The notes: generated from the letters alone by a model not told the origin. A stretch of DNA of 64,000 nucleotides from Novosphingobium naphthalenivorans NBRC 102051 (GCF_001590985.1 NZ_BCTX01000015.1:1-64000), one strand, 5' to 3'; positions 8,325 through 18,918 are shown, counted from the first letter of the stretch. Program-made: numbers and translations.

Positions 8325-8852
8325 TCAGGCCTTCACTTTGGCCTGAAAGCTCTTGCGCAATTTCATCAGCTTGGGCGGGATGACCGCGAGGCAATAGGGG
8401 TTACGCTGCCCTTCGCCTTCCCAGTATTCCTGATGATAGCCCTCGGCCGGATACCACGGCGCCGGGCCTTCGATCGTGGTCACGACTTTGCCACCATGTT
8501 CTGCGTTGGAGCGGGCGATGGCGGCTTCGGCTTCCGTGCGCTGGGCATCGCCGAGCGGAAAGATCGCCGAGCGGTACTGCGTGCCGACATCATTGCCCTG
8601 CCGGTTGAGCTGCGTCGGATCGTGGGTGCCCATGAACACGTCGAGCACTTCGGCATAGGAAATCGCGTGGGGATCGTATGTGATCTTGATCGCCTCGGCA
8701 TGGCCGGTCGCGCCCGAGCAGACTTCCTTGTAGGTCGGGTTCTCCACGATGCCGCCGATATAGCCGCTTTCCACTTCGGCAACGCCGATCACGTCGCGGA
8801 ACACCGCCTCGGTGCACCAGAAGCATCCGCCTGCCACGATTGCCGTTTCCAT
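8325..8852 (-). CDS. msrA: peptide-methionine (S)-S-oxide reductase MsrA
   Basis: MsrA repairs oxidised methionine (the S-sulfoxide) in proteins. The 175-aa protein starts METAIVAGGCFWCTEAVF, which holds the catalytic Cys at position 10 in the GCFWC signature. Further family motifs are visible: GYIGG, NPTYKEVCSG, GHAEAIKITYDP, DPTQLNRQGNDVGTQYRSAIF, and a C-terminal GYHQEYWEGEG/NPYC. The ATG at 8852 is preferred to a GTG 12 codons upstream because it begins exactly at the conserved domain and has AAGGACAG upstream. It is convergent with the low-complexity protein gene and divergent from aguB. Confidence 0.95.
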   Translation of the reverse strand: METAIVAGGCFWCTEAVFRDVIGVAEVESGYIGGIVENPTYKEVCSGATGHAEAIKITYDPHAISYAEVLDVFMGTHDPTQLNRQGNDVGTQYRSAIFPLGDAQRTEAEAAIARSNAEHGGKVVTTIEGPAPWYPAEGYHQEYWEGEGQRNPYCLAVIPPKLMKLRKSFQAKVKA

Positions 8853-8986
8853 TGCCTGTTCTGTCCTTGTCGCTCGGGTGGCTGTCACGAAGGGCGAAGA
8901 TAGGAAGCCGGGCGGAACTTGTCATGGGGCATCCTCGCGCCTTGTTCGTGCTTCTGTTCCGCGCGCGCTGCTGATAGGAGGCCGGC

Positions 8987-9850
8987 ATGGCTGAAATCAC
9001 TGTCGCAGCATTGCAACTTGCCCTGGGTTCCGCCGACGAGGCGGAGAACATCGCCGCCGTCTCCGCGCTGGTCGAGGAGGCCGCCGGGCAGGGCGCGCAG
9101 ATCGTGCTGCCGCCCGAGCTGTTTTCCGGCCCCTATTTCTGCAAGGTCGAGGAAGAGGAGCTCTTCGCGCTCGCCCGGCCGACTGCCGAGCACCCGTCGG
9201 TCGTGGCGATGCAGGCGCTGGCGGCGAAGCTGGGCGTGGCGATCCCCACCAGCTTCTTCGAGCGCGACGGCCACCATTACTACAACACGCTGGCGATGAT
9301 CGGCCCGGACGGCCAGATCATGGGCACTTACCGCAAGAGCCACATCCCCGACGGGCCGGGCTATGAAGAAAAGTACTACTTCCGCCCCGGTAACGACGGG
9401 TTCAAGGTGTGGGACCTGTTCGGCACCCGCATCGGCGTCGGCATATGCTGGGACCAGTGGTATCCGGAATGCGCGCGGGTGATGGCGCTGATGGGCGCGG
9501 AACTGCTGTTCTACCCCACCGCGATCGGCTCCGAACCCTATGACGCCGATCTCGATACCAGCCGCATGTGGCGCCGGGCGATGCTGGGCCATGCAGTGTC
9601 GAACTGTATGCCGGTGATCGCCGCCAACCGGATCGGCGTCGAAGCCGAAACCGGCAGCCAGCAAACATTCTATGGCCATTCCTTCATTACCGACGAGTGG
9701 GGCGATTTCCTCGCCGAATTCGGCAAGGAGGAAACCGGCGTGCTCACCGCGACGATCGATCTTGCCCGCGCCGCGAAGCACCGCGCCGGCATGGGCTTCT
9801 TCCGCGACCGCCGCCCGCAGCTCTACACCCGCATCGCGCAGGATATCTGA
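8987..9850 (+). CDS. aguB: N-carbamoylputrescine amidase AguB
   Basis: This nitrilase-superfamily enzyme hydrolyses N-carbamoylputrescine to putrescine, CO2 and ammonia, the last step of the arginine-decarboxylase/agmatine route. The 287-aa protein has the Glu-Lys-Cys triad: E44 (LPPELFSGPYF), K117 (YRKSHIPDGPGY) and C154 (GVGICWDQWYPE). The segments YRKSHIPDGPGYEEKYYF and MLGHAVSNCMPVIAANR are characteristic of AguB within the nitrilases. TAGGAGG lies seven bases before ATG 8987. agmatine deiminase (aguA) is not in the window. folK starts six bases after the stop and may be co-transcribed. Confidence 0.92.
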   Translation: MAEITVAALQLALGSADEAENIAAVSALVEEAAGQGAQIVLPPELFSGPYFCKVEEEELFALARPTAEHPSVVAMQALAAKLGVAIPTSFFERDGHHYYNTLAMIGPDGQIMGTYRKSHIPDGPGYEEKYYFRPGNDGFKVWDLFGTRIGVGICWDQWYPECARVMALMGAELLFYPTAIGSEPYDADLDTSRMWRRAMLGHAVSNCMPVIAANRIGVEAETGSQQTFYGHSFITDEWGDFLAEFGKEETGVLTATIDLARAAKHRAGMGFFRDRRPQLYTRIAQDI

Positions 9851-9855
9851 GCCCT

Positions 9856-10410
9856 GTGAGCGGCCATCGCTACCTGATCGCGCTGGGTTCCAACATGCGC
9901 CACCCGCACCACGGTGCCCCGCGCGCGGTGATCGCGGCGGCGATCAGGGCGCTGGATCATGGCAAGTCCAAGGTTCTGGCCGCCTCGCCGGTGATCGAGA
10001 CGGCGCCGCTTGGCCCTTCGCGCCGCCGCTATGCCAATGCCGCGGTCCTGCTGCGCAGCAAGCGTGATCCGGACGAAGTGCTGCACAAGCTGCAGAAGCT
10101 CGAACGCAAGTTCGGCCGCAGGCGCACCGGCCAGGCCTGGAGCGCCCGCGTGCTCGACCTCGATATCGTGCTGTGGAACGGCGGTGCCTGGGTGGGAGGC
10201 GAGGGCGATACCAGCCTCGTGATCCCGCACCCCGCCTTCCGCGAACGCGCCTTCGTGTTGCGCCCGGCCGCGGCGATCGCGGGCCACTGGCGCGATCCGC
10301 TGACAGGATTGAGCGTCCGCCAGCTATCAGCCCGCTTGACCAAGCCCCGTCCGGCCCTTAGGGCACCCGTTCCGCCGTCAAAATGCGGCAGTGGGCCCGT
10401 AGCTCAGTAG
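9856..10410 (+). CDS. folK: 2-amino-4-hydroxy-6-hydroxymethyldihydropteridine pyrophosphokinase FolK
   Basis: FolK transfers pyrophosphate from ATP to the pterin in folate synthesis. The 184-aa protein begins at GTG 9856 (VSGHRYLIALGSNM) and has VIETAPLGPSRRRYANAAVLL, the FGRRRTGQAWSARVLDLDIVLW core with the metal-binding DLDI, and IPHPAFRERAFVLRPAAAI, all diagnostic of HPPK. The C-terminal tail is long and basic. The stop codon TAG (10408-10410) is inside the D-loop of the downstream tRNA-Lys gene, so the two genes overlap by 18 bases on the same strand. The start is close to the aguB stop, which suggests a two-gene transcript running into the tRNA. Confidence 0.92.
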   Translation: MSGHRYLIALGSNMRHPHHGAPRAVIAAAIRALDHGKSKVLAASPVIETAPLGPSRRRYANAAVLLRSKRDPDEVLHKLQKLERKFGRRRTGQAWSARVLDLDIVLWNGGAWVGGEGDTSLVIPHPAFRERAFVLRPAAAIAGHWRDPLTGLSVRQLSARLTKPRPALRAPVPPSKCGSGPVAQ

Positions 10411-10468
10411 GTAGAGCAGCTGACTTTTAATCAGCGGGTCACAGGTTCGAATCCTGTCGGGCTCACCA
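10393..10468 (+). tRNA. tRNA-Lys(TTT), CCA encoded
   Basis: The 76-base sequence folds as a cloverleaf: acceptor GGGCCCG pairs with CGGGCTC (one G-T wobble), D-stem GCTC/GAGC, anticodon stem GCTGA/TCAGC around loop CTTTTAA with anticodon TTT at 10426-10428, and T-arm ACAGG-TTCGAAT-CCTGT. The 3' ACCA is encoded. Its first 18 bases are also the last codons and stop of folK. Confidence 0.97.
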
Positions 10469-10549
10469 CACTTTCAAGCACTTGGATGCCGTTGCGCAAG
10501 GCGACTGCATTTTTCAGTCCTCCTCGCCTGGCGGCCTGCCAGTTAGTGC

Positions 10550-11377
10550 TTACGCGCCCGTAGTGACGGCGTTCCGGCTCACGCCTGTCAGGGGAACGAA
10601 TTGGGCCGGGCAGATGATCGTCTCGTCCAGCCGGTCATGGGCGGTTTTGCGGAACAGCACCAGGTTCTGGCCGGAGCCGGCGTCTTCGATGGGCATGACC
10701 AGCCGGCCGCCGGTCTTGAGCAGGCTCACGAGGTTTGCCGGAGGCCTGTCCGACCTTGCCGCGATCACGATGGCGTCGAACTGGTGGCGGGGAAACGCGG
10801 CGGTCAATTCGCCGGCATCGCCATGCACTACCGAGGCATTCTCATATCCGCATTCGCGAATCCGCTGCCGGGCCCGCTCTGCGTGCGGGGCGATGATCTC
10901 GATCGAGGTCACATGCTCCGCAATCAGCGACAGGACGGCCGCCTGATAGCCGGAGCCGGTGCCTACGTCCAAGACATGACCGCCATCCGGATCTGCTGCG
11001 GCGACCAGGATGGCGACCATTTCGGGATGGGATATGGTCTGATCCAGTCCGATATCGATGGCCATCGGCAGATAGGCGAGGTCCGCAATCCAGGGGCAGA
11101 TAAATCGCTCTCGCGGAACGCGGGACATCGCATCAAGCGCGCGCGCGATGGCGGCTGGCGGCAATCCATGCGCAAGGACGCTCAGGCGATGGCGAAGGGC
11201 CTCGACCATGAAATGGCGCTGCCCGTCGAATGCGCGCGGGGCTCTCAGGAGCCATTCCTCTCTGGTATCCTCATGCCACAACGCAGGATCAGAGGGGGCG
11301 CTCTCCGGTTCCAGAGAATGCCGAAGCTGTTCGATTTCAAGCCGGAGACCGCTCAACAGGATACCCTTTGGAGGCAT
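10550..11377 (-). CDS. protein-L-isoaspartate O-methyltransferase-like methyltransferase
   Basis: PCMT enzymes methylate isoaspartyl residues of damaged proteins so they can be repaired. The C-terminal two thirds match the family: RERFICPWIADLAYLPMAI, QTISHPEMVAIL, the SAM loop HVLDVGTGSGYQAAVL, and a GGRLVMPIED motif near the end. From ATG 11377 the protein has 275 aa, longer than the usual 210-220; the extra 70 N-terminal residues (with EWLLRAPRAFDGQRHFMVEALRHR) are not recognised. A GTG at 11416 is a possible earlier start. Similar long PCMT-like proteins are common in alphaproteobacteria, and some are associated with natural-product pathways, so true isoaspartate repair is likely but not certain. 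Convergent with tRNA-Lys. Confidence 0.78.
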   Translation of the reverse strand: MPPKGILLSGLRLEIEQLRHSLEPESAPSDPALWHEDTREEWLLRAPRAFDGQRHFMVEALRHRLSVLAHGLPPAAIARALDAMSRVPRERFICPWIADLAYLPMAIDIGLDQTISHPEMVAILVAAADPDGGHVLDVGTGSGYQAAVLSLIAEHVTSIEIIAPHAERARQRIRECGYENASVVHGDAGELTAAFPRHQFDAIVIAARSDRPPANLVSLLKTGGRLVMPIEDAGSGQNLVLFRKTAHDRLDETIICPAQFVPLTGVSRNAVTTGA

Positions 11378-11480
11378 CACGGGCCGCTGCCGTGCCCGAC
11401 GGTTCCCGCGATGCACGTTTCGTGCACATCGGGCAATTGACGCCGCCGCTGGCTTCTTCCCTCACCGGGCTTCGGGCACG

Positions 11481-11511
11481 AAAAAGGGGCCGTGCCCCCC
11501 GACACGGCCCC
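11481..11511 (-). terminator. intrinsic terminator, minus strand
   Basis: Perfect 9-bp stem GGGGCCGTG (11486-11494) and CACGGCCCC (11503-11511) with an 8-base loop. Read on the minus strand it is followed by five T residues (the AAAAA at 11481-11485). It would end transcripts coming from the dgcZ direction or from a short transcript covering the small candidate reading frame at 11539-11619. Confidence 0.75.
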
Positions 11512-11538
11512 CCGCACAGGGTAAGTTCCCCCCGGTGC

Positions 11539-11619
11539 TTATTTCGCCGGCATAAGGATCACGCTGCAGAGGCGGATGCACTGGCCGTTGAAACGGGTGT
11601 TACGCGAAAGTTTCGTCAC
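11539..11619 (-). CDS. candidate 26-residue peptide just before a terminator
   Basis: On the minus strand a GTG-initiated frame of 26 codons ends TAA 28 bases before the terminator stem. The peptide contains SRNTRFNGQ, then CIRLCSVILMPAK, with two cysteines four residues apart and a short hydrophobic end. The same frame is open for about 20 further codons upstream but has no ATG, so the GTG is only one possible start. No ribosome-binding site is obvious. It may be a small protein or part of a small RNA. This is a weak call, listed because of its position directly before a strong terminator. Confidence 0.2.
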   Translation of the reverse strand: MTKLSRNTRFNGQCIRLCSVILMPAK

Positions 11620-11682
11620 AAGCGAGGCAAAATCCTCAGCAGGGTCAAGATGTTTCGGAAAAGGCGTAACGGCCCGACATTT

Positions 11683-12567
11683 TCATGCCATGACCGGCGT
11701 CCAGACTTGGGTCCGGTTGCGACCGGCGGCCTTGGCGGCATAGAGCGCCTTGTCCGCCCGGTCGATCGATGTCTCGACGGACACGTCGGGCGCCAGCATC
11801 GTCAATCCTGCGGACACGGTGACATGGAAGGGCGCGTGGTCCTCGCATTGGAACGTGGCCGCTGCGAATTCGGTGCGGATCTTCTCGAGAATGGCCGTGC
11901 CCTTGGTGATGTCCGCGCCGGGCATGCAGAGCAGGAATTCCTCGCCTCCGAAACGGAAGAACCTCTCTTGGGGGAGGATGTTCGCCGCGGCGAGGCGTGC
12001 GAATGCCTTGAGGACCTTGTCGCCCGCGCAATGGCCATGCTCGTCGTTGACCGACTTGAAGTTGTCGATGTCCAGCATCCCGATGGCGCAGGCGTGGATG
12101 TCGCAGCGCACCAGCCGCAGTTGTTCGCGCAAGTGCGGCAGCATACTGGTGCGGTTTTCCGCCCCTGTCAGCGGATCGAGGTTGCTCAGGGCATCCTCCA
12201 GTTCGCGTTTCATCGTCAGGACTTCCAGCCGCATCCGTTTCAGGACCGTGGCGAAGCGCTCGAATTCGTCGGGCGAAGGCGGACCGCTGTGCGCAGACGT
12301 CTGCAGCAGGGCTGCCGCGAGTTCATGGACCTGCTGATGTTCGACGGCGATCTCGGTGAAACCGGGATGCTCGTGCAGCACCCTTGCACCGTCCCCATAG
12401 TACCACTGGCCGAACCGGCAATGCATGTGGGCTTCGGGATCCGTGTCGCGGCTGTCGAGCGGGACGTGGCAGATCAGGGCCCGGACGATCTCCTCGGACC
12501 ATTCTTCGTGATTGGTCAGCGCCTGGTCCAGCTGCGTCAGCGCCGTACGCATCAGGTTTGCATCCAT
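11683..12567 (-). CDS. dgcZ: zinc-sensing diguanylate cyclase (CZB-GGDEF, DgcZ type)
   Basis: The enzyme makes c-di-GMP from two GTP. The 294-aa protein has an N-terminal CZB (chemoreceptor zinc-binding) domain (about 1-120) and a GGDEF domain (about 125-290). The CZB zinc ligands fit H20 (TNHEEW), C50 (HMHCRFGQW), H77 and H81 (VEHQQVHEL), the same order and spacing as H22/C52/H79/H83 of E. coli DgcZ (YdeH), which has 296 aa. The active site is FRFGGEEF (GGEEF at 207-211); DNFKSVNDEHGH carries the substrate residues. No RxxD inhibition site is visible five residues before GGEEF. In E. coli zinc shuts the enzyme off. The gene stands alone; transcripts probably end at the hairpin near 11490. 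Confidence 0.88.
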   Translation of the reverse strand: MDANLMRTALTQLDQALTNHEEWSEEIVRALICHVPLDSRDTDPEAHMHCRFGQWYYGDGARVLHEHPGFTEIAVEHQQVHELAAALLQTSAHSGPPSPDEFERFATVLKRMRLEVLTMKRELEDALSNLDPLTGAENRTSMLPHLREQLRLVRCDIHACAIGMLDIDNFKSVNDEHGHCAGDKVLKAFARLAAANILPQERFFRFGGEEFLLCMPGADITKGTAILEKIRTEFAAATFQCEDHAPFHVTVSAGLTMLAPDVSVETSIDRADKALYAAKAAGRNRTQVWTPVMA

Positions 12568-12692
12568 GAATCCCGTTCCCGCCTTTCCGGGGCCGCCGGA
12601 TTGGGCTCCGGTTGGGCCATCGACAGGTTTATTGCGACCTTGATTCTCCCTGCTTACCGGGAAAAGGTTCCCATTTGCTTGCGCAGGCCCCT

Positions 12693-12721
12693 GCGGCGGG
12701 AGCGGAGCCGCCGCTTTTTTT
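12693..12721 (+). terminator. orphan intrinsic terminator, plus strand
   Basis: Perfect 7-bp stem GCGGCGG (12693-12699) / CCGCCGC (12708-12714) with an 8-base loop, directly followed by seven T on the plus strand. Both neighbouring genes (dgcZ and rlmN) lie on the minus strand, so no annotated gene feeds this terminator. The 230-base gap 12568-12800 holds no other feature I can support. Confidence 0.7.
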
Positions 12722-12800
12722 CATCAAGGCAGGCTTTCGGCGAAAGCGCGGACGCTTTCCCGGCCGGCCGTCTTCCAAGCCGCCCCGCAGGGCCGGGCGG

Positions 12801-14078
12801 TCAGCCCAGCGCCTTTTCCTTTTCGGCGTAGAGGCGCTCCAGTTCGGCGCGGCTCTTCTTTTCGGCGGCAGTCTTGAGCTGGCCGCAGGCGGCATCAATG
12901 TCACGCCCGCGCGGCGTGCGCACAGGGGCGGAAATCCCGGCTTCAAAGACGATGTTGGAGAAGGCCTTGACCCGCTCCGGCGTCGAGCACTCGTAAGGCG
13001 CACCGGGCCAGGGGTTGAACGGGATCAGATTGACCTTGGCCGGCAGCTTGTAGTGCTTGATGAGGCGCACCAGTTCGCGCGCATCCTCGTCGCTGTCGTT
13101 CTTGTCCTTCAGCATCACGTATTCGAAGGTGATGCGCCGGGCATTGCTGGCGCCCTTGTAGTCGGCGCAGGCCTGCAGCAGTTCCTCGATACCGTACTTC
13201 TTGTTGATCGGCACGATCTCGTCGCGCACGTCCTTGGTGACGGCATGGAGCGAGACGGCCAGATTGACGCCGATTTCCTCGGCGCAGCGTTCCATCTTCG
13301 GCACCACGCCGGAAGTGGAAAGGGTGATGCGACGCTTGGACAGGGCGAGGCCGTCGCCGTCCATGACCAGCTTGAGCGCATCGCGCACGTTGTCGAAGTT
13401 ATAGAGCGGCTCGCCCATGCCCATCATCACGATGTTGGTGAGCAGGCGCCCGTCGGCCGAATAGCCGCCGTCTTCATCGACCAGATCGTCGTCCAGCGCG
13501 GCAAGGTCCGCCTGACCGGACTTGGGCCATTCGCCCAGAGAATCGCGCGCCAGCATCACCTGGCCGACGATCTCGCCCGCCGTCAGGTTGCGCACGAGGC
13601 GCATCGTGCCGGTGTGGCAGAAGCGGCAATTGAGCGTGCAGCCGACCTGCGAGGACACGCACAAGGTGCCGCGGTCCGCATCGGGGATGAAGACCATCTC
13701 GAAATCGTGCCCGTCCGCCGTGCGCAGCAGCCACTTGCGGGTGCCGTCGCTGGAGTGCTGGGCCTCGACGATCTCCGGGCGGCCGATCACGAACCGTTCG
13801 GCGAGCCAGGGGCGCATAGTCTTGGCGATATCGGTCATCGCCTCGAAGTCAGTGACGCCGCGATGGTAGAGCCAGTGGAACACCTGCTTGGCGCGCAGTT
13901 TTGCGGCCTTGGCATCGAGCCCGGCGGTTTCGAACAGTTCGGCAATGCGCTTCTTGGGCAGGCCGATAAGGTCGACGCGGCCATCCTCGCGCGGGGTGAT
14001 CCCTTCGACGAGATCCGGGCGCGGAACGGGAACCGGGTCGATGTGGCCCGGGATCGGCATGAGTTTCGTGGCTGTCAT
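12801..14078 (-). CDS. rlmN: 23S rRNA A2503 / tRNA A37 C2-methyltransferase RlmN
   Basis: RlmN is a radical-SAM enzyme that methylates C2 of A2503 in 23S rRNA and A37 in some tRNAs. The 425-aa protein has an N-terminal accessory domain ([22 protein letters not shown] in the helical part), the iron-sulfur motif CTLNCRFC, then [20 protein letters not shown] and [17 protein letters not shown], and the C-terminal [12 protein letters not shown] that holds the methyl-carrying Cys. The start ATG at 14078 begins just before the conserved domain and gives a normal length; a longer frame upstream is Arg/Pro-rich antisense-like sequence and was not used. Monocistronic on the minus strand. Confidence 0.95.
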   Translation of the reverse strand: MTATKLMPIPGHIDPVPVPRPDLVEGITPREDGRVDLIGLPKKRIAELFETAGLDAKAAKLRAKQVFHWLYHRGVTDFEAMTDIAKTMRPWLAERFVIGRPEIVEAQHSSDGTRKWLLRTADGHDFEMVFIPDADRGTLCVSSQVGCTLNCRFCHTGTMRLVRNLTAGEIVGQVMLARDSLGEWPKSGQADLAALDDDLVDEDGGYSADGRLLTNIVMMGMGEPLYNFDNVRDALKLVMDGDGLALSKRRITLSTSGVVPKMERCAEEIGVNLAVSLHAVTKDVRDEIVPINKKYGIEELLQACADYKGASNARRITFEYVMLKDKNDSDEDARELVRLIKHYKLPAKVNLIPFNPWPGAPYECSTPERVKAFSNIVFEAGISAPVRTPRGRDIDAACGQLKTAAEKKSRAELERLYAEKEKALG

Positions 14079-14154
14079 GATTGGCGGCCATATAGTGCAT
14101 ACCGCGCGATTCCGGAAGAGCGCACGATTCTTGCGCCTGCGGGGAGAGTTCCGG

Positions 14155-14658
14155 TCAGCGCAGCTGGGCGCAGCCGATCGCGGCGGCATCCATGGCCGAG
14201 GCCGCCCCGGCCAGAGGCCAGGTGTTGGAAAAACCGCCGCCGGTCTCGCCGCGGGCATAGACGGTCATGCGCTTGGCTGAGCGCATGGCGGCGATGATCG
14301 CGGCATTGTCGCGATCGTCCTTCGGCCAGGCATCGCCGCCGCCGCCGGTCAGCTCTATGCGCTGGGCGTCGATGCGCAGGACGATCTTCGTGCCTTCCGC
14401 CATCTTGCGCGAGAGCCGGAAATGCACCTGATTGCGCGCCGCGCGCTTCGGCCATGTCCCGATCGCGGCAAAGGGCTGATAATCGCGGCGCTGCGTGCTC
14501 GGCTCGGCCATGGCAATGGCATAGCAGCGCGGCACCAGCGGATCGCGAAAGGCGCCCCATGTGCCGTAGAGGCCAAGGCTTTCACGCGCCTGCGCCACGC
14601 TTGCGAAAGAAGCGAGAGCGCAAATCGCGGCAATGACAGTGACCGGAAGGCGAGGCAT
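14155..14658 (-). CDS. hypothetical periplasmic protein
   Basis: A 167-aa protein with a clear signal peptide ([24 protein letters not shown]). The mature part contains [30 protein letters not shown] and [14 protein letters not shown], with two cysteines that could form a disulfide. The pattern of a GxWxxF start and paired Cys is loosely like the invasion-associated locus B (IalB) family, but I cannot confirm this. The start at 14658 is chosen because it begins the signal peptide. It lies upstream of rlmN on the same strand with 76 bases between, so the two may share a promoter. Function unknown. Confidence 0.75.
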   Translation of the reverse strand: MPRLPVTVIAAICALASFASVAQARESLGLYGTWGAFRDPLVPRCYAIAMAEPSTQRRDYQPFAAIGTWPKRAARNQVHFRLSRKMAEGTKIVLRIDAQRIELTGGGGDAWPKDDRDNAAIIAAMRSAKRMTVYARGETGGGFSNTWPLAGAASAMDAAAIGCAQLR

Positions 14659-14889
14659 GGCGGGTCTATAGGCTGCCCATGCCCGGCCGGGGAAGGGGGC
14701 TCGGGCAATTTCGTTTTCTGTTTCATCCACCGTCTTGCCGCCTTGTCTGTGAGCCATCCACGCCGCGAAAATGGGAGCCGGTGCAAATCATGTTGCGTTG
14801 CGGCACGCGGCGACGCACACTCCGCCGGCTCACGGAGGAGAGGGAACGGGCCCGGCCAACCGGCCGGCATGGCTTCCGGAGGCATGGAC

Positions 14890-16284
14890 ATGGCGGGGCG
14901 TTACGAGTTCGTCGTTATCGGCAGCGGGCCATCCGGCCGGCGGGCCGCGATTCAGGCGGCGAAACTGGGCAAGTCGGTCCTCGTGATCGAGGGGCGGCTG
15001 AAAGTGGGCGGGGTGTCGGTCCATACCGGCACGATCCCGTCCAAGACCTTGCGCGAGACGGCGCTGAACTTGTCCGGCTGGCGCGAGCGCGGCTTCTACG
15101 GCCGGTCCTACCGGGTGAAGAAGGAGATCGGCAGCGAGGACCTGTCGATCCGCCTGGGCAAGACGCTGGATTATGAAGTCGACGTGCTGGAGCACCAGTT
15201 CCTGCGCAACGGCGTTTCCACCATGGCGGGTTTCGCGCGCTTCCTCGATCCGCACAAGCTGCTGGTGACGTCGCCCGACGGCAGCGAGATGATTGTGGAA
15301 GGCGAGCGTTTCCTGATCGCGGTCGGCACCGTGCCGTTCCATCCCGAAGGCATAGATTTCGACGATCCGGCGATCATGGACAGCGATCAGGTGGTTGATA
15401 TCCCGCGCCTGCCGCGCTCGCTGACGGTCGTGGGCGCCGGGGTGATCGGCATCGAATATGCGACGATCTTCTCGGCACTCGACGTGGCGGTGACGGTGAT
15501 CGAGCCGCGCAGCACATTCCTCGATTTCGTCGACCGCGAGATCATCGAGGAATTCGTCCACCAGCTGCGCGACCGCGGCGTGACTTTCCGGCTCGGCGTG
15601 GCGGTGGATGCGGTGGAAAAGGGCGCGGACGGGCGCATTCTCACCACGCTCAAGGACGGGCGCGCGGTGCGCACCGAGATGCTGCTCTATTGCGCAGGCC
15701 GCATGGGCGCGACGGCGAATCTCGGGCTCGATAGCTGCGGCCTTGCCACGGACGCACGCGGGCGCCTCTCGATCAATCCGGAGACCTATCAGACCGATGT
15801 GCCGCATATCTATGCGGCGGGCGACGTGATCGGCTTTCCCAGCCTTGCCTCGACCTCGATGGAGCAGGGCCGCATCGCGGCCTGCCACGCCTTCGGCCTG
15901 CCGCTGCCGCCGGCGCCCGCGTTCTTCCCCTACGGCATCTATGCGGTGCCCGAGATCTCGACCGTGGGCATGAGCGAGCAGGAAGTGCGCGAGCGCGGGA
16001 TCAATTACGAGACCGGCATAGCCCGTTTCCGAGAGACCTCGCGCGGGCACATCATGGGGCTGGAGCAGGGGCTGATGAAGATGATCTTCTCGAACAAGAC
16101 CCGCCGCCTGCTGGGCGTCCACATCATCGGCGAGGGCGCGACCGAGCTGATCCACATCGGTCAGGCCGTGCTCAACCTGAAGGGCACGATCGACTATTTC
16201 ATCGAGAACACGTTCAATTACCCGACGCTGGCCGAAGCTTACAAGATCGCCGCGCTCGACGCGTGGAACCGGATGGCCCGCTGA
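14890..16284 (+). CDS. sthA: soluble NAD(P) transhydrogenase SthA
   Basis: SthA is an FAD enzyme that passes hydride from NADPH to NAD+, used to drain excess NADPH. The 464-aa protein starts MAGRYEFVVIGSGPSGRRAA (FAD site GSGPSG at 11-16). Where lipoamide dehydrogenases have the redox-active CxxxxC, it has GGVSVHTGTIPSKTLRE, lacking both cysteines, which is the SthA signature. The second dinucleotide fold is VVGAGVIGIEYATIF, and the FAD-binding YAAGDVIGFPSLAST follows. ATG 14890 is chosen because GGAGG sits seven bases upstream; ATGs at 14869 and 14884 are alternatives. E. coli SthA has 466 aa. Divergent from the hypothetical periplasmic protein. Confidence 0.95.
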   Translation: MAGRYEFVVIGSGPSGRRAAIQAAKLGKSVLVIEGRLKVGGVSVHTGTIPSKTLRETALNLSGWRERGFYGRSYRVKKEIGSEDLSIRLGKTLDYEVDVLEHQFLRNGVSTMAGFARFLDPHKLLVTSPDGSEMIVEGERFLIAVGTVPFHPEGIDFDDPAIMDSDQVVDIPRLPRSLTVVGAGVIGIEYATIFSALDVAVTVIEPRSTFLDFVDREIIEEFVHQLRDRGVTFRLGVAVDAVEKGADGRILTTLKDGRAVRTEMLLYCAGRMGATANLGLDSCGLATDARGRLSINPETYQTDVPHIYAAGDVIGFPSLASTSMEQGRIAACHAFGLPLPPAPAFFPYGIYAVPEISTVGMSEQEVRERGINYETGIARFRETSRGHIMGLEQGLMKMIFSNKTRRLLGVHIIGEGATELIHIGQAVLNLKGTIDYFIENTFNYPTLAEAYKIAALDAWNRMAR

Positions 16285-16306
16285 CCTTTGATCGCGTGCG
16301 GGCCTG

Positions 16307-16792
16307 TCAGAGGCGCGGATATTCGATCGTCATCACTTCCCATTCCTTTTCTCCGGAAGGGAGGCGCACGGTCCGCAGATCGCCGATCCCCGCGCCCCGC
16401 AAGGCGCGGGCGAGAGGAGCGCTCCAGCCGATCTTGCCGGCCGAGGCGTCCTGTTCGTCGTCACCGACCAGCGTGACGGTCATGCGTTCATCGTCCTCGT
16501 CCGCCAGTTCGACAGTGGCGCCGAAGAAGACTTTGCCGCGCTCTTCCTGCCGCGCCGGATCGACCACGCGCAGGGCCTTCATCCGCCGGGCGAGGTGGGC
16601 GAGCTCCCGGTCGATCTCGCGCATCCGTTTGCGGCCATAGAGGTAGTCGCCGTTCTCCGACCGGTCGCCATTGCCGGCGGCCCAGGAGACGATCTCGACG
16701 ATCTCGGGGCGTTCCTTGCCCAGCAGGTGGTCGTAACGGGCGCGCAGGGCGGCCATGCCTGCGGGGGTGATAGGAGGACCGGCGGGTTTCAT
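16307..16792 (-). CDS. greB: transcription elongation factor GreB
   Basis: GreB enters the RNA polymerase secondary channel and stimulates cleavage of backtracked RNA. The 161-aa protein has an N-terminal coiled coil (about 10-80; TPAGMAALRARYDHLLGKERPEIV ... REIDRELAHLARRMKAL) whose tip carries the acidic, catalytic DRSENGDYLYGRKR loop, and a C-terminal FKBP-like domain (VFFGATVELADEDDE; GWSAPLARAL). The start at 16792 gives the family's typical length (158 aa in E. coli) and a natural N-terminus. It is 57 bases downstream of slt on the same strand and may be read through from it. Confidence 0.92.
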   Translation of the reverse strand: MKPAGPPITPAGMAALRARYDHLLGKERPEIVEIVSWAAGNGDRSENGDYLYGRKRMREIDRELAHLARRMKALRVVDPARQEERGKVFFGATVELADEDDERMTVTLVGDDEQDASAGKIGWSAPLARALRGAGIGDLRTVRLPSGEKEWEVMTIEYPRL

Positions 16793-16849
16793 GCGCGTGT
16801 CCTTAGGGGAGGGCTTGGCCGCGGCCAAGCACCTTGCCCTCCAGTCCGC

Positions 16850-18817
<1,968 letters not shown>

Positions 18818-18918
18818 TTTCGAAGAAGGCTCCTTATCAGGCGCTGAACGTTAAGGCCGACGTGGAGGGGAGAGTCCCCGACGGGCCCGATAATTGAACG
18901 TCAGCAGGGGTAAAGTCC

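Noticed and set aside
11230-12831. 533-codon plus-strand frame opposite dgcZ
   Set aside because: Runs antisense through the CZB-GGDEF gene and through a terminator; no recognisable domain.
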